In this document: positions 1 through 5,980 of the stretch, one piece after another
Layout of the letters: each line of letters begins with the position of its first letter
Numbering within the stretch: position 1 is the stretch's first letter
Assembly (NCBI GenBank): GCA_037441765.1
Contig: JBBIRM010000161.1
Coordinates: 1 to 6,641, forward strand
Direction of reading: 5' to 3'
Length of the DNA: 6,641 nucleotides
Source: JBBIRM01 sp037441765
GTDB taxonomy: Bacteria > Desulfobacterota > BSN033 > UBA1163
Notes under the pieces: model-generated
Told to the model about the DNA's origin: nothing
What the model saw: only the letters and a program-made list of their open reading frames with translations
The model's database searches: none
Made by a program: the position numbers and the translations under genes

Positions 1-12
1 ATCTAAAACGTA

Positions 13-50
13 GGGCAAGGGCTTGTCCCTTGCCTCATTTGTTTTCATTT
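13..50 (+). terminator. Rho-independent-like terminator of an upstream gene
   Basis: An 8-bp perfect stem (GGCAAGGG at 14-21 pairs with CCCTTGCC at 27-34) closes a 5-nt loop, and a G-T pair at 13/35 can extend it. A T-rich but interrupted tract (TCATTTGTTTTCATTT) follows. No gene is visible before it in the window, so it probably ends a transcript coming from upstream. The T-tract is imperfect, so some leakiness is possible. The rest of 51-195 shows no convincing gene or RNA. Confidence 0.6.
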
Positions 51-195
51 CTTATGTCGAATTACGAGACATTTTCATCGGGGAAAGTCGATAAGAGCAG
101 ACCATTGAGGAAGGTAAGGGGGATAACTGTAAACATTTAATTGTCCTGATTAATAATAGGGGATAAAAGTGATAGACGGTCAGAAAAATTTATTA

Positions 196-223
196 TTGAC
201 ATTTTTATTTGAAAGGGTTAAAT
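196..223 (+). promoter_or_regulatory. Sigma70-like promoter of the regulator gene
   Basis: A perfect -35 hexamer TTGACA (196-201) is followed after 16 bp by TTAAAT (218-223), a 4/6 match to the -10 consensus. Transcription would begin near 230, giving a leader of about 40 nt before the ATG at 270. The expected start point falls at the left arm of the inverted repeat at 226-265. A factor bound there would block initiation, which suits autorepression. Confidence 0.5.
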
Positions 224-225
224 AA

Positions 226-265
226 ATTTTTACTTAATAATTTAAAGCGAAATTTAAGTAAAAAT
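226..265. repeat. 12-bp inverted repeat, candidate operator
   Basis: ATTTTTACTTAA (226-237) and its exact reverse complement TTAAGTAAAAAT (254-265) flank a 16-bp AT-rich spacer. The right arm belongs to a longer word, AAATTTAAGTAAAAAT (250-265), which recurs after the regulator gene. The repeat lies between the predicted transcription start and the ATG at 270. It could act as a DNA operator for the adjacent XRE-type protein or fold in the mRNA leader. Recurrence upstream of the next operon favours the operator reading. No Shine-Dalgarno sequence is visible before the ATG. Confidence 0.55.
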
Positions 266-269
266 AAAA

Positions 270-1577
270 ATGAGTGGAAAGATTTCTACAGGGATCAGTT
301 ATATAGATCACATCATTGGTTTTCTTAAGAATGGGGACAATGTAATCTGGGAGGTAGAAGCAGGAACTTATATTGAAATCTTCTTACAGAGGTTCATTGA
401 ACATAATCTTAAAAGTGGATACAGATTGGTCTATGTTAGTTTCAACGCCTCTCCATCCACGTTGACTAAACGGTTAGCCCATATCACTAATCTGGAAAAT
501 TTAACTATTTTAGACTGTTTTACTGCCGGGAAAGGAAATAGTGATACTCTATTTACACAATTTTATGAAAAAGAGAGAGAAGGATTTAGAGGAAATGTCA
601 TCAAAGTTGAAAATCCGAAGGACCATTCCCAATTCAGGGTGGCTATGGATAGGGTTGAAATTGAAAAGGGAGCAGGCGTTCGCTATATCTTCGACAGCCT
701 CACTGGAATGCAGGATATCTGGGGAGATGAGAATGTTACTTATAAATTTTTCACTTACTCCTGCCCGAGGCTCTACGACCTTCAAACCGTAGCCTATTGG
801 GTGTTGGAGAAAGATGCCCATACGCCATCCTTTAAGGCTAATTTAAGACATGTCACTCAGGTAGCGATAGAACTTGAAAAACAGAATGGAGAACTCTTTT
901 TTAAAGCGATCAAGATTGAAGGACGGTTTTCAAGAAGCGCATTTTTACCGAAACACTATGAGGTCTGGGATGAGGAAATCATTTTCCCTTCTATTGGAGG
1001 TCGAAGGCCTGTAAATCTTGGGGAAAAGATCAGAACCTTAAGGAAGAAGATAGGGATGACTCAAAAGGAGCTGGCTGAGCAGGTTGGCCTAACCCCAAGT
1101 TTTATCTCACAGTTAGAGAAGAATTTAATTAGCCCTTCCCTCGATTCCCTTCTGAAATTGAGCGAAAAATTGAATACTCAACCCATCTATTTTTTAGTGG
1201 AGGGAGAAAACAGTCACTTCCAAAAAATGGTAATAAGACCAGATGAAAGGCAGGAGATTCGACTACCTGCCCTGAAATGTAAAGAGATCAGACTTCAACT
1301 ATTAGTATCAGATCTCATTAACCGGAGAATGGAACCTTATCTGATAACAATGAATGAGGGAGCAACAATAGAGGGCCATTTTTATGGCCATAAGGGAGAT
1401 GAATTTGCGTATGTGATTGAGGGTGAAGTCGAGGTCGAGATACAGAATGAAAAACATTTAATAAAACAAGGAGATAGCCTCTATATTGGATCAGTATTTC
1501 CATCCAGGTGGGAAAATACGGGCAAAGGTAAGGCGGTTATTCTATGGATTTTGAGCCCTCCAAGAGAAGGGTTATGA
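270..1577 (+). CDS. KaiC/RecA-like - XRE HTH - cupin transcriptional regulator
   Basis: This 435-aa protein is probably a cytoplasmic DNA-binding regulator with three domains. Residues 1-230 look like a KaiC/RecA-fold ATPase: an N-terminal 'STGISYIDHIIGF' resembles the KaiC family's 'TGIpgLDelLgG', and a Walker B-like strand ends in FDSLTG at 141-146. The Walker A position (about 24-38, NVIWEVEAGTYIEIF) lacks GKT/S, so ATP binding is doubtful. Residues 249-306 form an XRE/Cro helix-turn-helix (TQKELAEQVGLTPSFISQLE core). Residues 355-432 form a cupin with H370, H374, E378 and G386 at the metal-site positions of motif 1, so it may sense a small ligand or metal. XRE-cupin regulators are common, but the KaiC-like front end is unusual. 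The ATG at 270 has no clear ribosome binding site. Repeated words before the gene and after it suggest control of itself and of the downstream electron-transfer operon. Confidence 0.85.
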   Translation: MSGKISTGISYIDHIIGFLKNGDNVIWEVEAGTYIEIFLQRFIEHNLKSGYRLVYVSFNASPSTLTKRLAHITNLENLTILDCFTAGKGNSDTLFTQFYEKEREGFRGNVIKVENPKDHSQFRVAMDRVEIEKGAGVRYIFDSLTGMQDIWGDENVTYKFFTYSCPRLYDLQTVAYWVLEKDAHTPSFKANLRHVTQVAIELEKQNGELFFKAIKIEGRFSRSAFLPKHYEVWDEEIIFPSIGGRRPVNLGEKIRTLRKKIGMTQKELAEQVGLTPSFISQLEKNLISPSLDSLLKLSEKLNTQPIYFLVEGENSHFQKMVIRPDERQEIRLPALKCKEIRLQLLVSDLINRRMEPYLITMNEGATIEGHFYGHKGDEFAYVIEGEVEVEIQNEKHLIKQGDSLYIGSVFPSRWENTGKGKAVILWILSPPREGL

Positions 1578-1632
1578 AATTTAAGTGAAAATTGAAATTT
1601 AATTTTTTTTCTAAATTTAATTAAGTAAAAAT
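1577..1632. promoter_or_regulatory. Operator-like repeats upstream of the nuoE-like operon
   Basis: AAATTTAAGTGAAAAT (1577-1592) matches 15 of 16 bases of the word at 250-265 before the regulator. TTAAGTAAAAAT (1621-1632) is an exact copy of its 12-base core. The octamer AAATTTAA occurs at 1577, 1595 and 1613, exactly 18 bp apart. The region separates the regulator stop codon from the NuoE-like gene, so it is a plausible binding array for the XRE-cupin protein. AT-rich DNA inflates chance matches, but the repeats contain the less common AAGT core. Confidence 0.5.
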
Positions 1633-1656
1633 TAATTTTTTTAAAAAAAATTAATT
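1630..1656. repeat. AT-only palindrome in the intergenic region
   Basis: A perfect 13-bp inverted repeat (AATTAATTTTTTT at 1630-1642, complement at 1644-1656) surrounds a single central A. As RNA it would need a larger loop and gives a weak all-AU stem, so it is a poor terminator. It is better read as bendable A-tract/T-tract DNA or part of the control region. TATATT (1658-1663) just downstream could serve as a -10 element, although I see no good -35 hexamer 16-18 bp before it. Confidence 0.4.
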
Positions 1657-1679
1657 ATATATTATTTTGGATGTGAAAA

Positions 1680-2156
1680 ATTGATTTTAGACCAGTCGAT
1701 TTAATTATTGACAAATATCATGAGAAAAGAACGGCCCTTATTAGCATCCTCCACGATGTTCAGGATCGTTACAATTACTTACCTGAAGAGGCCTTAAGAA
1801 TGGTTGCTTCGAGACTAAGGATGGACATCAATGAGATTTATGGGGTTGCGACCTTCTATAAGTGCTTCAGTCTTATTCCAAGAGGTAAGCATTCCATTAC
1901 CCTCTGCATGGGAACAGCCTGCCATGTTCGAGGAGGACCAAAGATTTTAAGGGAAATCAAGACTCTCCTCCATATTGAACCTGGACAGACTACTCCAGAC
2001 AGACAAATCTCTTTAAATGTGGTGAACTGTCTTGGCGTTTGTGCCATAGGTCCAGTGATAATGGTGGATCAAAAATTTTATGGGGAGATGAATCCCTTCA
2101 GGGCAAAAAAAATTGTTGAGGGGTTGAATCATAGAAAAAGAGGGGTGAGGGGATGA
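1680..2156 (+). CDS. nuoE: NuoE-like thioredoxin-fold [2Fe-2S] subunit
   Basis: This is the 24-kDa NuoE/HndA/HoxE-type subunit of an NAD(P)H-linked diaphorase, cytoplasmic, passing electrons to or from the flavoprotein encoded next. With the start set at 1680 it has 158 residues, normal for the family. The N-terminal helical part contains LISILHDVQDRYNYLPEEAL and YGVATFYKCF. The cluster ligands are C76 and C81 (CMGTAC) and C117 and C121 (CLGVC). The first ATG in the open frame is at 1800, but starting there would remove about 40 family-typical residues. The open frame begins after a TGA at 1674-1676, so the likely start is the rare codon ATT at 1680, behind the SD-like GGATGTG at 1669-1675. 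A 1-nt error in the A-run at 1676-1680 would instead create a GTG start at 1673. The stop overlaps the next gene's ATG (ATGA). The symbol denotes the family; this need not be complex I. Confidence 0.85.
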   Translation: MDFRPVDLIIDKYHEKRTALISILHDVQDRYNYLPEEALRMVASRLRMDINEIYGVATFYKCFSLIPRGKHSITLCMGTACHVRGGPKILREIKTLLHIEPGQTTPDRQISLNVVNCLGVCAIGPVIMVDQKFYGEMNPFRAKKIVEGLNHRKRGVRG

Positions 2157-4003
2157 GAAAAATAAAAACAGTATCTGACTTAGAACGATGGCGGAAAGAT
2201 ATCCTTGAGAAACAGAAAGAATATGAAGTGATTATCTCCGTATGTTGAGGTACAGGATGTCACGCCTACGGGTGTAAAAAAGTAAGAGATCGGTTTGCTA
2301 AAAGCCTGAGAAAGAATTTTATTGATGGAAAGATTCGATTGAGGTTCACCGGGTGCAGGGGGTTTTGTGAAAGGGGACCTATTGTTACCATTTCTCCTCT
2401 CGGGATTTTCTATCAAAAAGTCCAGGAAAAAGATGTAGACCTGATCCTCTCAGAGACGGTCAAAAAAGGTAAAATCCTCGATTATCTCCTATATGAAGAT
2501 CCAAATACAAAATTAAAAGCCCTTTCAGAAAAAGAGATCCCCTTTTATAAGGCTCAAAAAAGATTGGTCTTAGGGAATAATGGTCTGATCGAACCCACGA
2601 AGATTGAGGATTATATAGGGATTGGCGGGTACCAATCTTTAGCAAAAGCACTTTTCCAGATGAAACCTGAGCAAATCATCGAAGAGGTTAAGGCCTCGGG
2701 TTTGAGGGGGAGAGGAGGGGCAGGATTTCCAACTGGTAAAAAATGGGAAGACTGCCGAAATGCTCTGGGTAGTACGAAATATATCATTTGCAACTGCGAT
2801 GAAGGAGACCCGGGAGCCTATATGGACCGAAGTCTTCTCGAAGGGAACCCACACTCTATCTTGGAAGGGATGATTATCGGTGCCTATGCCATTGGGGGGA
2901 ACCATGGATATATCTATGTCAGACATGAATACCCATTGGCTTGTAAGAATGCTGAAATTGCCATTTCCCAGGCCCGAAAGGCAGGATTATTAGGTGAGAA
3001 TATATTAGGTTCTGGGTTCCATTTCGATGTGGAGATCGCCAAGGGGGGTGGTGCATTTGTTTGTGGGGAATCGACTGCTTTGATAGCCTCGATTGAGGGT
3101 CGACTTGGAGAACCCCGAAGTAAACAGATTCACACTGTAAACCGAGGCCTCTGGGGAAAGCCAACCAATATCAATAATGTGGAGACATGGGCAAATGTTC
3201 CATTGATAATTGAGAAAGGAAGCAATTGGTATTCTTCAATAGGGACAGAAGAAAGTAAAGGGACAAAGATATTTTCTCTTGTTGGGAGGGTTAAAAACAC
3301 AGGTCTGATCGAAGTGCCCATGGGAATTACCCTAAAAGAGATCATCTTCGATATTGGAGGTGGTCCTAAGGATGGGCGAAAGATTAAAGCAGTGCAGACA
3401 GGGGGGCCTTCAGGAGGATGTATACCTGCATCATTGTTCGACCTTCCAGTAGATTTTGACAGCCTGACGCAAGTAGGTTCCATGATGGGCTCAGGTGGTA
3501 TGATTGTGATGGATGAGGGGACCTGCATGGTCGATGTGGCCAAATACTTTGTTCATTTTCTTGAAGAAGAGTCCTGTGGAAAATGCCTTCCCTGCAGGGA
3601 AGGACTAAAGAGGATGGGCCAGATTTTGGAGGGGATTGCCGAAGGCAATGGAGATGAGGAGATGCTCTCACTTCTTGAAGAGTTATCTGAGGTGGTTAAA
3701 GATACCTCTCTGTGCGGATTAGGTAAGACCGCTCCCAATCCGGTGCTTACAGCATTGAGAAATTTCCGGCCCGAATTCGAGGCACACATTCACCAGAAGA
3801 AGTGCCCTGCAGGTGTCTGTACAGCGCTAATACAATATTCGATTTCGGAGGATTGCGTGGGATGTGGCGCTTGTGCCAATATCTGTCCGACTAAGGCGAT
3901 TGTAGGAGAAAAGAAAGAGATTTACCGAATTGTTTCGGAACTCTGTATCAAGTGTGGTTCCTGTAAGGAGGTCTGCAAATCGAATGCTGTGATCCTTCAA
4001 TAA
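2153..4003 (+). CDS. nuoF: NuoF/HndC/HydB-like flavoprotein with in-frame TGA (possible selenoprotein)
   Basis: This is the catalytic NAD(P)H-oxidizing, FMN-binding subunit of a soluble diaphorase, 616 residues if the TGA at codon 32 is read through. Domains in order: thioredoxin-like [2Fe-2S] at 1-95, with ligands C31, C36, C68 and C72; NADH/FMN-binding core with GRGGAGFPTG at 186-195, CNCDEGDPGAYMDR at 213-226 and GAFVCGESTAL near 300; [4Fe-4S] motif SCGKCLPC at 474-481, with distal C521; C-terminal 2x[4Fe-4S] ferredoxin (C568, C571, C574, C578 and C598, C601, C604, C608). This layout matches bifurcating hydrogenase and dehydrogenase beta subunits rather than plain complex I NuoF. The ATG at 2153 overlaps the preceding stop and follows a G-rich ribosome binding site (GAGGGGTGAGGGG). 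The frame before and after the TGA is conserved and otherwise uninterrupted. A downstream restart (for example TTG at 2339) would split the first iron-sulfur domain. A pseudogene or sequencing error remains possible. Confidence 0.85.
2246..2248 (+). other. In-frame TGA, candidate selenocysteine codon
   Basis: This is codon 32 of the NuoF-like gene, reading Val-Cys-TGA-Gly-Thr-Gly-Cys. It lies between the first two cluster cysteines (Cys-x4-Cys) at a position usually held by a small residue such as Gly or Ala. TGA also serves as an ordinary stop in this window (regulator gene, NuoE-like gene, scpB), so general reassignment is excluded. One base change from GGA, TGC or TGT would also produce it. 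Confidence 0.5.
2262..2275 (+). promoter_or_regulatory. Hairpin downstream of the TGA, SECIS-like in position
   Basis: ACGCC (2262-2266) pairs with GGTGT (2271-2275), including one G-U pair, around a TACG loop. C(UACG)G belongs to the very stable UNCG tetraloop class. The stem starts 13 nt and the loop 18 nt after the TGA, within the 16-37 nt usually required for bacterial SECIS loops. The loop lacks a G in its first two positions, which most bacterial SECIS elements have. The hairpin therefore supports recoding only partly. Confidence 0.35.
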
Positions 4004-4015
4004 AGGAGAATGTCC

Positions 4016-4687
4016 ATGGAGAGGAAAACGGTTCATATCACTATTGACGGGAGATGGTTGGAGGTAGAGAAAGGGAAGACGATTCTTCAGGCAGGACGAG
4101 AATTTGGAATTTATATCCCCACGATGTGTTACATGGAGCATCTCGCTCCTTATGGGGGATGTCGACTCTGCGTTGTCGAGATCAGTCACGATGGAGGGAG
4201 GCCTTTTATTGACACCGCATGTACCTATGAGGTAAGCGATGGCCTGGTCGTTCAAACCCAAACCCCAAGGATTATTCGGGCAAGAAAGATACTGGCAGAA
4301 CTTCTGGTCGCCAGCGCACCCAATGTAAAGATAGCCCAAGACATTGCTTCCCGTATGGGAATTCTAAAAGTTAGATTTCCAATGGAAGACAATCGGTGCG
4401 TGCTATGCGGTCTATGCATTCGAATGTGTTATGAGCAGATGGACGGGAAGGCTCTTGGATTTTCTGGAAGGGGAACTGGAAGGAAAGTGAGCATGCCTTT
4501 TCAAACGAGGCCTGAGACTTGTCGACTCTGTCGAGGATGCGAATATATATGCCCAGGAATGGTTGTTCCCTCCCATGGAGTCAAAGACCCAGGAGAGCTC
4601 TGCGGAAGATGTGTCCGCATAGAAGAGATACCTACCTGTTGTCCAATGGGGACCTTTGGCTGTTTCTGTGATCAGAATCCACTCTAA
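4016..4687 (+). CDS. NuoG/HoxU-like iron-sulfur subunit, short form with Cys-rich tail
   Basis: This is a cytoplasmic electron-wiring subunit, 223 residues, resembling only the N-terminal part of NuoG, or HoxU. An N-terminal plant-type [2Fe-2S] ferredoxin domain carries C38, C49, C52 and C69. Two [4Fe-4S] motifs follow: CVLCGLCIRMC (C128, C131, C134, C138) and CRLCRGCEYIC (C169, C172, C175, C179). Between them, the His-Cys3 cluster site found in NuoG is absent (LLVASAPNVKIAQDI occupies that place). The last 28 residues hold six more cysteines (C196, C199, C208, C209, C216, C218). No molybdopterin or hydrogenase domain follows. An ATG at 4010 would add two residues, but AGGAG at 4004-4008 is correctly spaced only for the ATG at 4016. 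The gene is 12 nt behind the NuoF-like gene and should be its direct partner. It could also be described as a BamI- or HydA-N-terminus-like protein. Confidence 0.8.
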   Translation: MERKTVHITIDGRWLEVEKGKTILQAGREFGIYIPTMCYMEHLAPYGGCRLCVVEISHDGGRPFIDTACTYEVSDGLVVQTQTPRIIRARKILAELLVASAPNVKIAQDIASRMGILKVRFPMEDNRCVLCGLCIRMCYEQMDGKALGFSGRGTGRKVSMPFQTRPETCRLCRGCEYICPGMVVPSHGVKDPGELCGRCVRIEEIPTCCPMGTFGCFCDQNPL

Positions 4688-4723
4688 TCAATATTCCACA
4701 TCCCTGCCCGACCCCCCAGATAA

Positions 4724-4753
4724 GTGAGGTGTTACTTGCTCACCATCCTTTTA
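4724..4753 (+). terminator. Weak candidate terminator after the diaphorase operon
   Basis: GTGAG (4724-4728) pairs with CTCAC (4739-4743) around a 10-nt loop, and the short pyrimidine run CATCCTTTT follows. The stem is short and the T-tract weak, so termination may be partial. A competing pairing (AAGT with ACTT) is possible. The location between two functionally unrelated gene groups is the main argument for it. Confidence 0.25.
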
Positions 4754-4754
4754 C

Positions 4755-4783
4755 TTGAAGTCCTCCTTTGATTTCATTAAAAT
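4755..4783 (+). promoter_or_regulatory. Sigma70-like promoter of the miaA-hfq-scpB block
   Basis: TTGAAG (4755-4760, 4/6 match to the -35 consensus) and TAAAAT (4778-4783, 5/6 match to the -10 consensus) are separated by 17 bp. Transcription would start near 4790, only about 2 nt before the miaA ATG at 4792. This predicts a nearly leaderless mRNA and agrees with the absence of a Shine-Dalgarno sequence there. Confidence 0.45.
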
Positions 4784-4791
4784 TTTTTCAT

Positions 4792-5736
4792 ATGGGTTTA
4801 CTAAAGAAAGAGGATTTACCACGTATCGTGATTCTTCTCGGACCCACCGGGGTGGGAAAATCTGAACTTGCTATTCAATTAGCAGAGAAATTTGGAGGAG
4901 AGATTCTTAATGCTGATTCCATGCAGGTTTACCGTTATATGGACATCGGAACCGCCAAACCATCTAAGGAGGATCAAAAGAGGGTTAAACACCATTTGAT
5001 TGATCTGGTCAATCCAGACCAATGCTTTAATGCAAACCTCTATCGAATCTATGGGCGGAAGGTGATCGACCAGTTACATCGTGAAGGAAAACCGATATTG
5101 CTGGTTGGGGGCACTGGCCTGTATATTAAGGCCCTGACCCAAGGCCTTTTCCCCTCTCCACCAATTGACCCAGCAGTCAGGGAGAGATTGAAAAAAGAAG
5201 CGGAGGAGAAAGGGAAAGATTCTCTTTATCAACGTTTGAAACATGTTGATCCTCAAACAGCCTCAACTCTTCATCCAAATGATCTTTTTCGAATCATAAG
5301 GGCATTGGAGGTATATGAGTCCACAGGAATTCCTATCTCTTTCTTTAGAACACAGCATCGCTTTGGAGAAAGACCCTATCAGAGTTTAAAAATTGGCCTG
5401 AAAATGGAACGGGACCGCCTATATGAACGAATTAATCAAAGGGTTGATCGGATGGTCAGTCAGGGGTTTCTTGAAGAGGTTGAGGGCCTGTTGGAAATGG
5501 GTTACGGCCCTGAATTGAAATCCATGCAGAGCTTAGGTTACAAACATATGGTTCAATTTTTATTGAAGAATATGGGATGGGATGAAACCCTCAGGCAGAT
5601 CAAAAGAGATACCCGGCACTATTCCAAAAGACAATGGACCTGGTTTAAAGGCGACCCAGAGGTTCGATGGTTCAACCTCAACCGAGATGGAGGGAAGATA
5701 GTGGCGGAGGTTTCTTCTTTTTTAAAAGGAGGCTAA
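4792..5736 (+). CDS. miaA: tRNA dimethylallyltransferase MiaA
   Basis: MiaA transfers the dimethylallyl group of dimethylallyl diphosphate to N6 of A37 in tRNAs reading codons that begin with U, the first step toward ms2i6A. The 314-aa length is normal. Visible motifs are the P-loop GPTGVGKS (17-24), DSMQVYRYMDIGTAKP soon after, VGGTGLYIKAL, HPNDLFRIIRALEVYESTG, MQSLGYKHM and the C-terminal TRHYSKRQWTWFK. These make identification secure. The start was set at the ATG at 4792, which yields the short N-terminal tail usual before the P-loop. An in-frame TTG at 4768 would add eight residues but lies inside the likely promoter. No ribosome binding site precedes the ATG. The gene ends 6 nt before hfq, reproducing the widespread miaA-hfq pair. 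Confidence 0.95.
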   Translation: MGLLKKEDLPRIVILLGPTGVGKSELAIQLAEKFGGEILNADSMQVYRYMDIGTAKPSKEDQKRVKHHLIDLVNPDQCFNANLYRIYGRKVIDQLHREGKPILLVGGTGLYIKALTQGLFPSPPIDPAVRERLKKEAEEKGKDSLYQRLKHVDPQTASTLHPNDLFRIIRALEVYESTGIPISFFRTQHRFGERPYQSLKIGLKMERDRLYERINQRVDRMVSQGFLEEVEGLLEMGYGPELKSMQSLGYKHMVQFLLKNMGWDETLRQIKRDTRHYSKRQWTWFKGDPEVRWFNLNRDGGKIVAEVSSFLKGG

Positions 5737-5742
5737 GACGTT

Positions 5743-5970
5743 ATGGTGAAGAATCAGATAAATGTTCAGGATCAATTTCTTAATCGAATCCGACGAGACC
5801 GAATTCCTGTGACCATCAATTTGCTCAATGGCCAAAAAAAGGAGGGGATCCTTTTCGGATTTGACAACTTCTGTCTTATCCTACGCGGGGAAAATGATCA
5901 ATTGATTTACAAACATGCCATTTCCTCAATCTCTGTGGATCAAAAATTGAATCTTTTGGAGACGAAGTAG
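5743..5970 (+). CDS. hfq: RNA chaperone Hfq
   Basis: Hfq forms a hexameric Sm-like ring that binds small RNAs and mRNAs and promotes their pairing. The 75-aa protein is the short form without a long C-terminal tail. Sm1 covers VTINLLNGQKKEGILFGFDNF (23-43), and Sm2 carries the signature YKHAIS (56-61). Proximal-face residues Q9, D10, F43, Y56, K57 and H58 are present, and the rim patch RRDR (17-20) matches the arginine patch of E. coli Hfq (RRER). AGGAGG (5727-5732), overlapping the end of miaA, is a strong ribosome binding site. Two consecutive TAG codons (5968-5973) end the frame. Cotranscription with miaA is very likely. Confidence 0.96.
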   Translation: MVKNQINVQDQFLNRIRRDRIPVTINLLNGQKKEGILFGFDNFCLILRGENDQLIYKHAISSISVDQKLNLLETK

Positions 5971-5980
5971 TAGAGGGCCC

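Noticed and set aside
169..225. 18-codon GTG frame behind AGGGG, possible leader peptide
   Set aside because: It overlaps the better-supported promoter hexamers at 196-223 and has no attenuator-like structure or regulatory codon run.
1674..1702. Selenocysteine at codon 2 of the NuoE-like gene, with a possible hairpin at 1678-1702
   Set aside because: The stem is AU-rich, its loop begins only about 10 nt after the TGA, and Sec at position 2 has no obvious role. A rare start codon or a 1-nt error is simpler.
2238..2271. CCGTA (2238-2242) pairing with TACGG (2267-2271) across the TGA
   Set aside because: The TGA would be inside the loop, which does not fit a bacterial SECIS; probably fortuitous, although it competes with the downstream hairpin.
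3130..3543. 137-codon open frame on the - strand
   Set aside because: It is a mirror of the conserved FMN/NADH domain; the proline-rich translation is typical of antisense shadows.
2339..4003. TTG at 2339 as the true start of the NuoF-like protein
   Set aside because: It would cut the thioredoxin-like [2Fe-2S] domain between its cysteine pairs, and the frame upstream encodes the rest of that domain from a well-placed ATG at 2153.
3827..4339. 170-codon open frame on the - strand opposite the NuoF/NuoG-like genes
   Set aside because: It lies opposite two strongly supported Fe-S genes, its translation shows no recognisable motif, and it has no operon context.
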